64,000 bases of DNA from Mycogone perniciosa (GCA_025331125.1 JAOALB010000041.1:124001-188000), one strand, 5' to 3'; shown: positions 35,009 through 45,893, counted from the stretch's first letter. Made by a program: numbers and translations. The notes: generated by a model not told the origin, from the letters alone.

Positions 35009-35356
35009 TTATAGCGAGTCTTTAATTTCGCCAACAAAATCGAAAAAACCCAGCAGCTTCAAGATATCTGCGGTATCACTATACTGGGCCAATAACTGGT
35101 CTAAAGGGAAATCCATCACGACATACAGAATTGGTATTGTTGTTGTGAAAGCGTTATGCAAGATCGAGAAACTGAAAGCTAGGAAGATTTCTATGTGTGT
35201 GCATGGACCATCTGTTCCAATAGCATCACTCATACTTTTAATCAATCTCTCTGCCTTGTCCATACGCTGTTCCCAATTCATGGTCCTTACATACTGTTGC
35301 GCCTGTAACATCCCGAGAGCATCGGACCGACAAGTCGGGCCGAGCCCGGAGCTCAT
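35009..35356 (-). CDS. possible orphan gene fragment
   Basis: A 115-codon ATG frame; the open frame extends about 130 bp further upstream without an ATG and reads like protein (KWRDLREGRVYTSYAGDRR). It has an amphipathic helical middle and a hydrophobic stretch (EIFLAFSFSILHNAF). This may be the last exon of a gene whose start has decayed. No family is recognised. Confidence 0.25.
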   Translation of the reverse strand: MSSGLGPTCRSDALGMLQAQQYVRTMNWEQRMDKAERLIKSMSDAIGTDGPCTHIEIFLAFSFSILHNAFTTTIPILYVVMDFPLDQLLAQYSDTADILKLLGFFDFVGEIKDSL

Positions 35357-35552
35357 GGTCAAATAATCGGAGCGCTGTCTCACTGATGATGCTTCACGGG
35401 ACACAAAAATCCTTCTATCACCAGCGTAACTCGTATACACCCTTCCCTCCCTCAGGTCTCTCCACTTCTCGTTATCTGTCGTGATATATCAGCAGGTCGC
35501 TCTGGCGTAGACTACCTAAGCTAATGCACTCCTACGAGTCCACAGCCTCAAA

Positions 35553-37194
35553 ATGTCAATGACAACGACAACAGTTCAATGTGAGGCGCATCAGTCTTCT
35601 GCCCCCGATGCCATTGAGCTTAGGCACCTAGGGTCTGGTCCCAGCTCCAGCTCCACGCCGGGTGCGACTCTGAAATCATCCCCTCCAGAGCCTCACGTCT
35701 TAGATGATGGCGGCGAACCGCCAAGTGCCCACACGGAGATGGAAAGGTGGAACCGCCCCAAGACAAACATCGGCAAGCTTTCCTTTGCCTTTGTTTCGTT
35801 TTACATTGCTGGCATGGATGATGCAGCATTTGGTGTATAGTCATCCTCACGGCGACAAAGTTCCCGAAAGTAACAATAGCTGACTTTGTCATAGGCATTG
35901 ATCCCATACGTAGGCTCCCCCTAAACCCCAAGTGTACGGCTTTGGAGTCTAACTTTGTTATCTGCAACAGCTTGAAACCTACTATAGCCTCAGCTACACC
36001 ATCATCTCGCTAATATTCTTGACACCGTTCGTCGGCTACTCAGTCGCTGCCTTCACTAATGTCAGAATCCATATGAAGTTCGGCCAGCGTGGCATTGCCA
36101 TCATGGCACCGCTCTGCCACATCATCACTTTACCGTCCTTGCCTCACATCCACCATATCCGGTTCTCGTCTTGATCAATATTCTCAGCGGCTTTGGTAAT
36201 GGCCTGACAGACGCCTGCTTTTGCGCTTGGGTCGGTAACATGGACAAGGCGAATGCAATTCAGGGACTCCTTCATTCGAGTTACTCTGTCGGTGCCCTAG
36301 TTGCTCCCCTTATTGTCACGAATATGATTGTCAAGGTCGGGCTGCATTGGTACACTTACTACTATATTATGGTGAGATGAATTCTATTCGAGGGAATGGG
36401 CAGGACAGCTAACCTAAACAACCGTTAGATCGGCATTTCGGTTCTTGAGTTGATCGGCCTCGCCATCTTTTTCTGGGAAAAAAATGGCGCAGTGTATCGG
36501 GCAGAGCATGCCCAAGAAGAGTCTGAACACTCTGGAAGTTCTGGTACTGGCACTCGTCAGGCACTCAAGTCTAAGGTGACGTGGCTGTGTGCCTTATTTT
36601 TCTTTGCCTACATGGGCATTGAGGGTAAGCCTCCGCCTTTACATACACTCGATATCTTCAGTTTATTAATGATGCTGACGGAAACTCGCCCTAGTTGGTC
36701 TCGGTGGTTGGGTTGTGACGTTCATGTTGCGCGTCCGTCATGCTTCGGCATACGCCTCTGGAATCTCCGGCTCTGGCTTCTGGGCCGGCATGGCCCTTGG
36801 TTGTGCTGCTCTCGGTTTCGTGACCGAAAGGTTCGGCGAGAGACTTTCACTGACGATATATTTGAGTATTTGTATCGGACTTCAGCTGCTATTCTGGCTG
36901 GTGCCACAGTTTATTGTATCTGCTGTCGCCGTTTCGTTCCTTGGCGTATTTCTCGGACCAATGTTCCCCGGAGCTGTCATGGTCACAGCCAAGCTGCTGC
37001 CAAAGCGCATTCAAGTAAGTGCCATCGGGTTTGCTATGGCTATTGGTGGCACGGGAGGGACCATATTTCCATTTGTTATCGGTGCTATTGCATCACAGAT
37101 GGGTGTTGGTGTCTTGCAGCCCATTATCTTGGCTCTCATCGTTGTGTTGCTTGGTGTCTGGCTGAGCTTCCCTCGGATCCAGAAGAAGGACTGA
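35553..37194 (+). pseudogene. MFS transporter (Bsc6/fucose-permease-like) with one frameshift
   Basis: Exons: 35553-35834, 35895-35909 (a 15-nt micro-exon), 35971-36371, 36429-36624 and 36695-37194. The third exon is 401 nt, one base short of keeping frame. The break is at about 36129-36131, where the frame before it reads into a TGA and the next frame picks up the family sequence (LASHPPYPVLVLINILSGFG). With that base the gene would have about 464 codons. Typical 12-helix MFS features remain: acidic/proline-rich cytosolic N-terminus, IAGMDDAAFG in helix 1, GNGLTDACFCAWVGNM, and an intact C-terminal half (PMFPGAVMVTAKLLPKRIQV). All introns are normal. Either a very young pseudogene or a base-calling error. 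It precedes the SMP-30-like gene on the same strand. Confidence 0.8.
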
Positions 37195-37622
37195 AAACTC
37201 ACTGATACACTTTTTGAGGACATTATAAAGTCATAATGATGTTTCGGCGATTAAAGCCTAATCATAACCTCGCTTTTATTATCAATAACGGTTATTCAAG
37301 CCACATGAATTTGTTATGATGGCCTCGGTTCTGCCAGGATTTACCTAGCAATTTCGCCCAAGTTCTGATAAAACCATCTCTTTTCTTGGAAGTTATGATG
37401 TTCGGGATAACTAACCAATCAAGTTAGCCTCACATGATTCTGGAGACGTAGGCTTCGTATTTCCTAATAACTTGAATTACTGTTACATCCGATGAGGAGC
37501 GGGGGAGAGGAGAGGCTGCAAGTCATAAACCCGATGGATGGCTAAAATCAGGCGCTAACAAGACCCAGTCATTGAGCCTGAAATCCCCATCTCCACCAGG
37601 GCATTTATCCCTCTTTGATGCT
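37195..37622. other. intergenic region
   Basis: Spacer between the MFS gene and the SMP-30-like gene, AT-rich; no element is recognised. Confidence 0.5.
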
Positions 37623-37694
37623 ATGTACTATCGAAAACCCCCAAGGTTTGTAGCCAGAAACCTGACCCTTGTACTTCAAAGGGTGGATGACACC

Positions 37695-39496
37695 ATGGCC
37701 GCACTGAATGGATCATCTGGTTGGAGCATCTCGTGGCTTGCAGCCATAGGCGTCACAACCTATGCTGTTGGCCTTGCTACTTCGGAAGCCGCTCGAGCGA
37801 CCTTAGCAAGAGCATCAACAATAGTCGAGGGTCTCGGCGTTGGATCTGTACCCTCTGTGTCATTCAAGCTTCCGGGACAGGTTCAAACCGTATATCCTTC
37901 AACATTTGCTGTGCTCCCTGAAGTGCCACCAGAGAATATCGCCAATGTCACAACGGTAGGTCAATCCCCCGCCCGGCCTGTGGCATGTTCATTGTGATGC
38001 ACTTTATGGGGTTACTGACCTCTCATGTCTGCGATAGATATTCATTCCGCCTGGCTCTACCCTTGAAAGCCTTGTGGAGAAGCCATTCCACGTCTATCAC
38101 CCGGATTTCTTGAAAATTATTGGACCTGATCCCACGCTCACCCTTATCGCTAATTCTGGCACAAACCCAATGTTCCATGAAGCTGTAGTATGGTATGATT
38201 GACTCATTAGCGGACACATTGATAGATTCCACCTGTTTTGACAGCCCCGCCAGGTATTCCCCAACAGATGAAGTCTTTTTCGTGCAGAGCGCCGGGCCAC
38301 TCGCAGCAGGGACAGGACTGGAAGTCTCAAGCATTGTCCAAAAGGTCTCATTAAAAGAAGCCATGGAAGTTTCACATATGCGTGATGCAACTGGCAAGGT
38401 CGAGGTTCATGTAGTGCCATGTGAGCCTGCTGTCATCAATCCCAATGGTGAGCGTCATTTCTGTCGGGCTGCCCGACAGCATAAACTGTAAAACTGATTT
38501 GGATGGACTTTCCAGGAGCAACAAACTACCAAGGAACATTCTTTTTACGGGTGAGGGTATGGGGGCTCACATTGCGCCCGCACTATACGCCGTCAATCCA
38601 GTTCCGCCTTATAACTCGACGGGTATGTATATCAAATCCTGATATATTAAAGATGTTCAGAACATAAAATGACTAATGTACAAACCAAAACAGTGCTTGT
38701 GAACAACTACTATGGCCGCCAATTTAACTCCCTCAATGATGTTGCTGTCAATCCTAGAAATCGGCACATCTACTTCACGGATGTCACTTATGGCTACCTT
38801 CAAGACTTCCGACCGAAGCCTGGACTACCAAATCAGGTGTACCGACTTGATCCAGATACAAAAGCAGTGACAGTTGTTGCGGATGAGTTCCAGATGTGTA
38901 ACGGTGAGTCTTCGACAGCACTTTATTTCGTTTACAACCTGGATCAAATTGACTGAATTCTAATTACTAGGTATTACGTTTTCCCCTGATGGACGGTATG
39001 CCTATATCACAGATACTGGGGCTGGCCAAGCCTTTAGAGGCTACAGAAATATCGGAGCTTCGACAATGTGAGTAGCTTATATCTGGAACATCTTTTCACG
39101 GTCACACCTTATCGGGACATGGGATATCTGACAGATTCACTCAGTTATCGTTATATGGTAGCCGCGGATGGAACGTTTGAAGATAGAAAGGTCTTTGCAT
39201 ATATCGGAGTTGGCATTGTCGACGGTGCGTGTATTCCTTATTAGTCTTCCAACGCTCCCTTGTGGACACCACTGACTATTCTATTAGGCATTCATTGTGA
39301 CTCAAAGGGTAATGTTTACGCTGGTTGCGGTGATGGAGTGCACGTGTGGAGCCCTTCTGGCACTTTGCTAGGCAAGATATTCCTGGGTGAGGTGTCAGCC
39401 AACTCTCAGTTCGCCGGCGATGGACGAATGATTATCTGTGCTGAGACACGCCTGTACTATGCGACGTTGGCTGCAAAGGGAGCGCCGATCTTTTAA
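37695..39496 (+). pseudogene. SMP-30/gluconolactonase-like gene with one frameshift
   Basis: Six-bladed propeller of the SMP-30/gluconolactonase/LRE family, which hydrolyses lactones or related esters with a bound divalent metal. Eight exons: 37695-37955, 38038-38192, 38254-38447, 38516-38622, 38694-38903, 38971-39067, 39145-39224 and 39288-39496. All splice sites fit the family sequence, but exon 4 is 107 nt and needs 108: one base is missing at about 38532-38536, between NYQG and NILFTGEGMGAH. Otherwise about 437 codons. Motifs remain: YSPTDEVFFVQSAG, FNSLNDVAVNP, GITFSPDG, HCDSKGNVYAGCGDGVHVW. A hydrophobic N-terminus (ISWLAAIGVTTYAVGLA) suggests secretion. An earlier ATG at 37623 is possible. 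Early pseudogene or a single base error. Confidence 0.85.
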
Positions 39497-39619
39497 ATAT
39501 AGATAGTCTATGCAAGGATGCAGTGCTTGCAGAATTGGATACGGCGGGGTTTATACGAGTATAAAGGCTAAACAAAACAGTAATAGAGATATAGATAGGG
39601 CTTATCCGCCTCAAGTATT

Positions 39620-40072
39620 TTAGCCACTCTCGTGACCGTTCTGTCTTGCCATAATAATCGCCATGTCCCCAGTCTCATCCACGAGGTGCGGATTCGCTCC
39701 AGCCTCCATCAAAATAAGCACAACTCGCTCATAACCCAACATAGACAGCCAGAATAGAGGCGATCTCCTAGCAATAGACATCGAGTTGACATCCACGTCT
39801 CCCCGTTGCGTCAGAACCTCAACGACTGCCTCGTGTTTATACAGCGCTGCGATCCATAATGGCGTTTCCCCCCCGATACTTTTTGCGTCTGGCTTCGTTC
39901 CTTCGCGTATGAGCTGTTTAATATGCTGAGCATCCCCAGCCTTTACATCAGACGAAATGCTTCGATGGCTGGCGCTTAATGTTCTCTCAACGTCAAGGGA
40001 GGTCATCCCTGGTAAGTCTGCGAGGCTCTGCGCACTGGAACAAACGGCGGGCAAGACTCTAGTGGAACTCAT
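39620..40072 (-). CDS. ankyrin-repeat protein fragment (150 aa)
   Basis: An ATG-started frame of 151 codons with about three ankyrin repeats: AGDAQHIKQLIREGTKPDAKS, TPLWIAALYKHEAVVEVLTQRGDVDVNS and SPLFWLSMLGYERVVLILMEAGANPHLV. There is no effector domain, so this looks like the C-terminal remnant of a larger protein, perhaps of the NLR/ankyrin type common in fungal accessory DNA, or a small stand-alone adaptor. It overlaps an opposite-strand frame at 39957-40283; at most one is likely real over the shared part. It lies at the entrance of the AT-rich block. Confidence 0.5.
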   Translation of the reverse strand: MSSTRVLPAVCSSAQSLADLPGMTSLDVERTLSASHRSISSDVKAGDAQHIKQLIREGTKPDAKSIGGETPLWIAALYKHEAVVEVLTQRGDVDVNSMSIARRSPLFWLSMLGYERVVLILMEAGANPHLVDETGDMAIIMARQNGHESG

Positions 40073-40283
40073 CAGCCGAGTTAACCCTGGCAAAATCAAC
40101 ACGTCTACCTACAGCCCGCAGGACGCAGCCGAATTTATCAAGTTCGCGGTGTCAGATGGTAACCGGACGGGCGAGGATTACCTTGGTTATAAGAAACGCG
40201 CTGCTGTCACGCTGAAGCTCAACAAGATCTTCCTCGGTGTCTGCAAGAGCGGCGAGCTGAGTCAGGAAGAAGTTGATAGGTAG
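39957..40283 (+). CDS. protein-like ORF antisense to the ankyrin start
   Basis: A 108-codon ATG frame. The first third is antisense to the ankyrin frame and probably meaningless, but from about 40065 onward (TYSPQDAAEFIKFAVSDG, NKIFLGVCKSGELSQEEVD) it reads like a soluble helical protein. A GTAAGT...CTCTAG stretch at 40013-40064 could be an intron. It could be the last exon of a lost gene. No family is recognised. Confidence 0.25.
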   Translation: MLRWLALNVLSTSREVIPGKSARLCALEQTAGKTLVELISRVNPGKINTSTYSPQDAAEFIKFAVSDGNRTGEDYLGYKKRAAVTLKLNKIFLGVCKSGELSQEEVDR

Positions 40284-41078
40284 TAGTAGTAGTAGTACGG
40301 GATGAGTAGGGGACAGCGCTCTGTTATGCAGCAGCAGCGAAGGGCTTCTATTATTATGATGAACCATTCAATCCGAGCTAGGTGTCTTTATTAGCCAATT
40401 ACACAAATAACTTTATTTGCTCTTTATTTCTTGACCCTAATGCACTTGGACAGCCATGTAAAGAGTTCTCGGCTCGCTGTATGAGTATTGTGTCGCAGCT
40501 ACTTTATTATCAAATAATGCCTGCAGAGCCTCATTGCCATTTATTTCAGCTTCACAGTCCGATCAGCCGTGGCCTGCCTATATAGTCTTGGTTTTGGGTG
40601 TTGGCATGTGGTCTGTGTACGTTTTTTCCTCCTTGGCAATTGATATCCTCCTATAATTAATAGAATCTCCTATATATAAGACTGTATGAATCATAATGAT
40701 TTAATATAGACATTTACATAGTTATTGACCAATTATTTTACTAAGACTTGGTAGTTCTATAGAATCGTAATAATATTGTACTGCGTAGAATTTCTCACTA
40801 GCTTTTCTTGATAAAAACCTATAAGCCTTAATTTGTCTATCAGGAATTAACCCAGGTCATTATATTGCAACGGTTCCCTCAATGACATGACTAATCCAAA
40901 TCTAGGAAAAACTGCTACTTAGGTACATAAACATCTCCAATAGAAAGAAAGAAAATAATGTATGGCATGACCTATAAAGGTTCTTGAGATAGGCATTGTC
41001 GAGTTACAGGCCCAGTTTTTTTAAATACAGTTCCAGCCAGTAGCTGTCCACGAAGCCATTATAGTTTCAAGCTCTATA
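40284..41078. other. AT-rich intergenic region
   Basis: Begins with a (GTA)n run at about 40281-40296 and then becomes strongly AT-rich. No coding frame is seen. Confidence 0.5.
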
Positions 41079-43101
41079 CTAGATCCAGCCATTGGTGTAT
41101 TTATGGCTCTCGACATACAGGGGCACCCCTGACACGAACGCATTGCGGAGCGGGGCGCTACTCAGATTCGTTAATATAACAGGGCTCAGCACAAAGGGGA
41201 AAAGACAAGAAAGAAAAAGCAATAGAAGATAGAATAGAGGGCTACTTACAATAGGTGGAGAGAGGGGGGAAGGGCATGGCCAATACTCCCCATCTTGTTT
41301 GCCGAGCCGAATTGTTCGGATAGTCTGACCTATGTCCTCACAAATAGGAAGAGTAAGGAATCCGGGACTCCGCACACCGTCCTCGAACATGAAATCCCGA
41401 TCTTCTCCCATAGATTTAATATAGCGAGAAAAGTCGCCTATATTATAGCCGTTGCTGTTGCCTGCCGCCACCCATGCATTGTAGGAGCTTTCCACAATGT
41501 CGTTGAGTACCAAGCCGCCAAAATTGTCGCCATTAAGCGTATCCGACGTCCCTCCAGGTAGTAGCTCGAAGGTATATTCCCTAGTCATGCCTCCAAAACA
41601 GGCTTTATTGTAGCATGGGATTTTATGGTGGGGAGTCACGACGTAAAAGGTAAACCCACTATAGCAGACGCGGGACCGGGCTGCAGTATTGTCGCTCATA
41701 TGATCACGTACAGTACCCTGAGCAGTTTCCGTGCATGGATTGCTAGTCTTCCTGTATAGTTACCTGCGTCAGTAATCCTGGCTGGCCTTTAAAGAATTAG
41801 AAAATCCATACAAGATAAATGGATGAAAGTTGCCTGGTGCTACTCTCCATGCCGTTGTGATTAATTTGCCGTAAAGCATCTTCTCGGCCTCGGTCGTCAT
41901 CCTTGACAAATCAAGGCTATTAGGCACTGCCAGCATCATCCCCTTTTGAATGAAATTGCCAAGATTTAAAATAGAATTATCATCGCCGGCGAAGAGCTGC
42001 GCAAGCATTTTGCTCTCCGCTTTCCGCCAGCTCTCAAACATGACACTAAGTCCTGTTGAGAGGCTGTTTTGAGTGCCTAAAGCCGCTTGGGTGCTATCTC
42101 CAGTATTAGTAAAACACGATCTTCGGTTTTAAAGATTAAGTAGTTCCTTTACCTCGGGAGGTTATTTTTAGCAACATTAAATGCAGTAACAACAGCATTA
42201 TTAAAGATATCCTTATAGAATAAACGGTACATATCTTGTGTAAATAACCCCGCTTCCTTAATTACTATAGCCTTTATTAGTAACCTCTATATTCCCTATC
42301 CTATTTAATGATAGGATAAGTGTTTTAAGTGACAAACCGATATTCCATGCTATGGCTGAGCCATAAGCAACTATAAATGCAAATATACTCAGTATATCTA
42401 TTATTATCCCCTTATCGTCTTTAAGCTGAGGGGCGAATGTAGAAGTAAAGGTGCCAAGATTAGGGGTTATGGCTGTCATGGCACCGCTTAGAGCATCGGA
42501 CTGATGTTGATATGCCTATATCTTGGTTAGAGATAAAGTGACGATAGAAAGGTATATAGCCTAGGCGGGGAGCGTAAGGGCTTACTTGGTGAAGACTCGA
42601 GAAGGAATTCATAATTAACCACCTATTTGTATTAGTATAGACCGCCTTGCTTGCATTTGGGTTAAATTATCGGCCTCCTACTTACCCAGCTGGATGATTC
42701 GTTGAACTGCACTGCATGATGCTAGAGCATGCGTTGTTTCCCATGTCCTCGCAGTTCCACTGTTCCTGCCCGTGGAAGAAGTTGCTCACGCTCTCGGGGA
42801 ATTTGAGTGGTATGTTACCCGGGGCTACAGCACCGTGATTCCAATTCTTCACAGCGGCCTTCCAGGCGTTGGTAGCATCCGCCGTATCCCATCTTTTAGC
42901 AGGATTTGCTGCTGCATTAGTTAGAGCCCCTGCGGTGCACTTGACCGTTTGCCACTTTGGCTTGGTTGATGGCTCTCTCGGCGTCGCCTTTTCTGGCTCT
43001 GCTTTGTTTTGCTTTGCCTTGACATCATCAACTGGCGTTGCGAGACCGACTGGGGCTACCAACAACACCACAAGAAGAGTTGTTAGCTTTGTGAATCTCA
43101 T
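41079..43101 (-). CDS. secreted protein matching the C-terminal module of killer-toxin-like chitinases (about 565 aa)
   Basis: Six exons: 43101-42686, 42622-42586, 42515-42338, 42264-42153, 42093-41812 and 41751-41079; phases fit and sum to 566 codons. A signal peptide (about residues 1-21, ends GLATP) is followed by a Lys/Glu/Pro linker, then TVKCTAGALTNAA, FPESVSNFFHGQEQWNCEDM and CSSTNHPAGWLIMNSFSSL. From family knowledge these match the long C-terminal region of fungal subgroup-C (killer-toxin alpha-like) chitinases. Later blocks also fit (TSTFAPQLKDD, hydrophobic ILSIFAFIVAYGSAIAWN, PGFLTLPICEDIG). No LysM, chitin-binding or GH18 domain is present, so it should not cleave chitin. The stretch 41161-41249 looks like a retained intron: its obvious donor and acceptor do not preserve frame, so the last 20 or so residues are uncertain. 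Confidence 0.6.
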
Positions 43102-45008
43102 TGTGCAGATGCTTTGAATTGAATGTGCTCTGTGCTTCGGATTGTTTGCCCACGAAGACCTTGCGGGGATGATGCTTTATTAACGAAATCTGGGGAATAC
43201 TAAACGGCATGTTCTCCTCCCCCACAAAACCCCAACTACCCCAGATTATCCACGTGGACATAATCGCCGTGTTCGGATATTTGGAGATGATGTTGAACCT
43301 AGCAGGAAAAGCAAGTAGCAGACTTGTTCCTCGTACAGTGAGTGGTGAAGCCGCCCCAACCCAGATTCTGACGAATCCGGTTTCGAAAGTCAGCTAGGGG
43401 TAATCCCTGTTTGAAAGAGGAGCCTACCGCCCCATCAATGTACTCGTAAGTAGATAGAAGTGTGGAGTACTCCGTATAGCTCGTCCAGTTAGAGTCATGA
43501 ATATATCGTAAAGTCTCCAGCTACAAGTAGGTAGGACTCAACGGCTCAGCAAAACGGTTCACACCTTTTGTAGTGCGCTTAGTACTCCGTAGCCCCTTTC
43601 CCTATCCACTTGTTATGTATATTAGGTTGGCTGACCATCCGCCGTTTACTTACACCTTACAAGGGTTAAGAAGAGTCACGAGAGACTTACGGGATTGTTA
43701 TGTCATAACTCCAGCAGACTATTCGTGATGGGCTTATAGAGGCGAAGAAATCCGCCAATTAGTGCTGTTATCTCAAGATATGCTTACAGTTATAGTAATC
43801 ATTTGTGGATCAGGTTGCTACGCCTCGCCGCACACATATACGAGTATTTTACTCCGTACGGAGTACTATGATCAGATCTACACGCTGACTAAAAGTTGAC
43901 TATAGCACCATAAGTACGTATTCTATGGCACTATTTGATCCTCATAGGTTGCACAACTACCGTATTACCACCTCCAGGGATTTACTGGCGCGAAACTCAG
44001 GTACTGGCCCAATTATACCCCAGTTTTACTCCGCATAAAACTAAACATCTGTTTGAGTCGGAGAATTTGTCATATTATTAGTGAATTGTTTTGGGTTAAG
44101 ACTGCACTACCTTACTTCTTACCTGGTTGGAAATATCAATAACCTGTTGTTAAGCGGGGCGCACCGCAAATTTAGGAGCGTAGCGCGCAATGACTGCTTC
44201 TACGCACGTCTTCACTACCTGTTCAAAAGAATGACTACGCACTACACAGCGCAATAAGTTTAATTTACAAGTGGCAGATAATAATTCAAGAACTCTTGAT
44301 TAAAAAAAGTTTTCCCTGAAATTTTTATCTTGCTTCTATAAGGTGTCAGCAAAGAAAGACGCTTGCAGTGCTTGTTATTCTGTCCCCCGATTGCCCGTGT
44401 ACTCATTTGTGGAATTTATTTTCTCTTATTTGACGTTATTAATAATCTACGGAGTATATACGAGTATACTAACAACTCATTCTGGATACTATAGCATGCA
44501 AGGGGGTAACCTCGCAGTCTATCTGCCCCTATAGATTAATGGAATAATTGTTATTTGTGGATTTTTTGAGGAATTATTTAATGGGTACTCCGTACGGAGT
44601 CTGCTATTCATTCAGATGATCCATGCGCCACCCACGAAAATCATTATTCGGCAGCTCCTTGCACTCCGCAACTTGATCCTTTACGAGTACTCATACTTCG
44701 TATAGCACTCAATTACAGCATATTACTCCGTAGATTACTCAAAATAACAGGTCCTTAGTATCCCTTCTATTTACCTTATTCTCCCGGCTATATAGCCAGC
44801 ATAATTCCATCAAACCCCTCTTCAATTCTGGCCAAAGCTGTAGCCGAGATACGGCTTTGTGGTTGCGATTATTTACCGATCCGCGAGTTTCTGCGGCGTG
44901 GAATATCGGGAGATGGCGATCCCCAGCTTTGTGGCGTCTGCTTGAGTCCGCAGAGCTATACGAGTATGGCCTAAATTGTGAAGGTGTATGCTGGATACAG
45001 GGGGCTAG
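43102..45008. other. AT-rich gene-poor block
   Basis: Low-GC DNA with stop codons frequent in all frames. It holds seven motif copies (43468, 43583, 43850, 43857, 44448, 44586, 44724). No intact gene. The composition fits an old repeat-rich segment altered by repeat-induced point mutation. Confidence 0.55.
43850..43865. repeat. 16-bp perfect palindrome of the dispersed motif
   Basis: TACTCCGTACGGAGTA, the same 16-mer as at 34250. A 15/16 copy occurs at 44586-44601. Confidence 0.95.
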
Positions 45009-45893
45009 GGCTGGGCTAAAAATGAGGGATATGGGCAGCTTTGGGAGGTTATGACAGGCATTGAGTATCTTCTTGATCAACTTGAGGATTGGAAAGCATT
45101 CTTTACAGTTCCAACTGACCGGCAAATTGAACAGAGTCAAAGCCAACAGCAAACTACATCTTTAACTCAATCCCGGCGTTATCGAAAGAGTAATGCCAAT
45201 TTATCTACTCAATCCAACAGTCTTCCCGAATGTATACAAGCCTAATACCTTCCAATAAACCTACAATCCAACCGATTAAATGCATTAAGTGATGACGTAA
45301 GAGCCTATCATCGAATATCTATAATAAATGCATAGCAGAAGCTTAATGAATACTATATACGGCTTGGGGATTTGCCTCTTTTTGCTGCAGCAGTTATTCT
45401 GTATCCGCGTTCAAGTATTCGATGGTTTGAGGAACGTTGGAATAGTCGGGAACAGCTTGGTTAGCTTTATAATGCTAAAGAAGGTCTTGCCAATTATTGG
45501 GAGTATTGGTATCGATATCAGGATAATTCCTCTATTGAAGAACAACGCCTAAGTCTACATGATTTACTTAATAGGGCACAGAATAAGGAAGATGATCAAT
45601 ATCAGCAATAGCTTCAAATCAGGATTTCAAGACTTGCTGATGATAGCTCTGAGCTTGATAGATATCTTCGGCTTAATCTTCCGCAATTAGATATTGTTGA
45701 TCCGATTCAATAGTGGATATCACAAAAGCAGACATTTCCAACACTTAGCAAGCTAGCTTTAGATCTCTTTGCAATCCCAGCCATGGCTGCTGACTGCGAG
45801 AGAGCTTTTAGTCAAGCAAAGTTAACAGAATCATCGCAGAGGCTACGAATGAAGTCAACAACACTCGAGATGTTGCGTTTATATTACAAATGA
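45009..45893 (+). mobile_element. hAT-family transposase fossil (C-terminal part)
   Basis: A single reading frame runs from about 45009 to the TGA at 45891-45893 and gives hAT sequence throughout: YGQLWEVMTGIEYLLDQL, then KLNEYYIRLGDLPLFAAAV, then the C-terminal dimerisation signature (FPTLSKLALDLFAIPAMAAD followed by CERAFSQAK). The frame is cut by five in-frame stops (TAA 45243; TAG 45333, 45462, 45609, 45711) and has no frameshift. TAG/TAA are single C-to-T changes from CAG/CAA, so the decay pattern is that of repeat-induced point mutation. No N-terminal zinc finger, terminal inverted repeats or 8-bp target duplication was found. Confidence 0.85.

Larger units (their letters stand above)
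33239..35552. other. 2.3-kb intergenic region rich in the dispersed motif
   Basis: Contains TACTCCGTA copies at 34221, 34250, 34257, 34429 and 34544, and a GCT/GCG trinucleotide run at about 34909-34931. Apart from one weak frame on the minus strand near 35.0-35.4 kb I see no coding sequence. Confidence 0.5.

Noticed and set aside
20000..40000. Secondary-metabolite gene cluster
   Set aside because: Monooxygenases, an MFS transporter and a lactonase-like gene are present, but no core synthase, cyclase or prenyltransferase, and the genes are interrupted by receptors and GT64.
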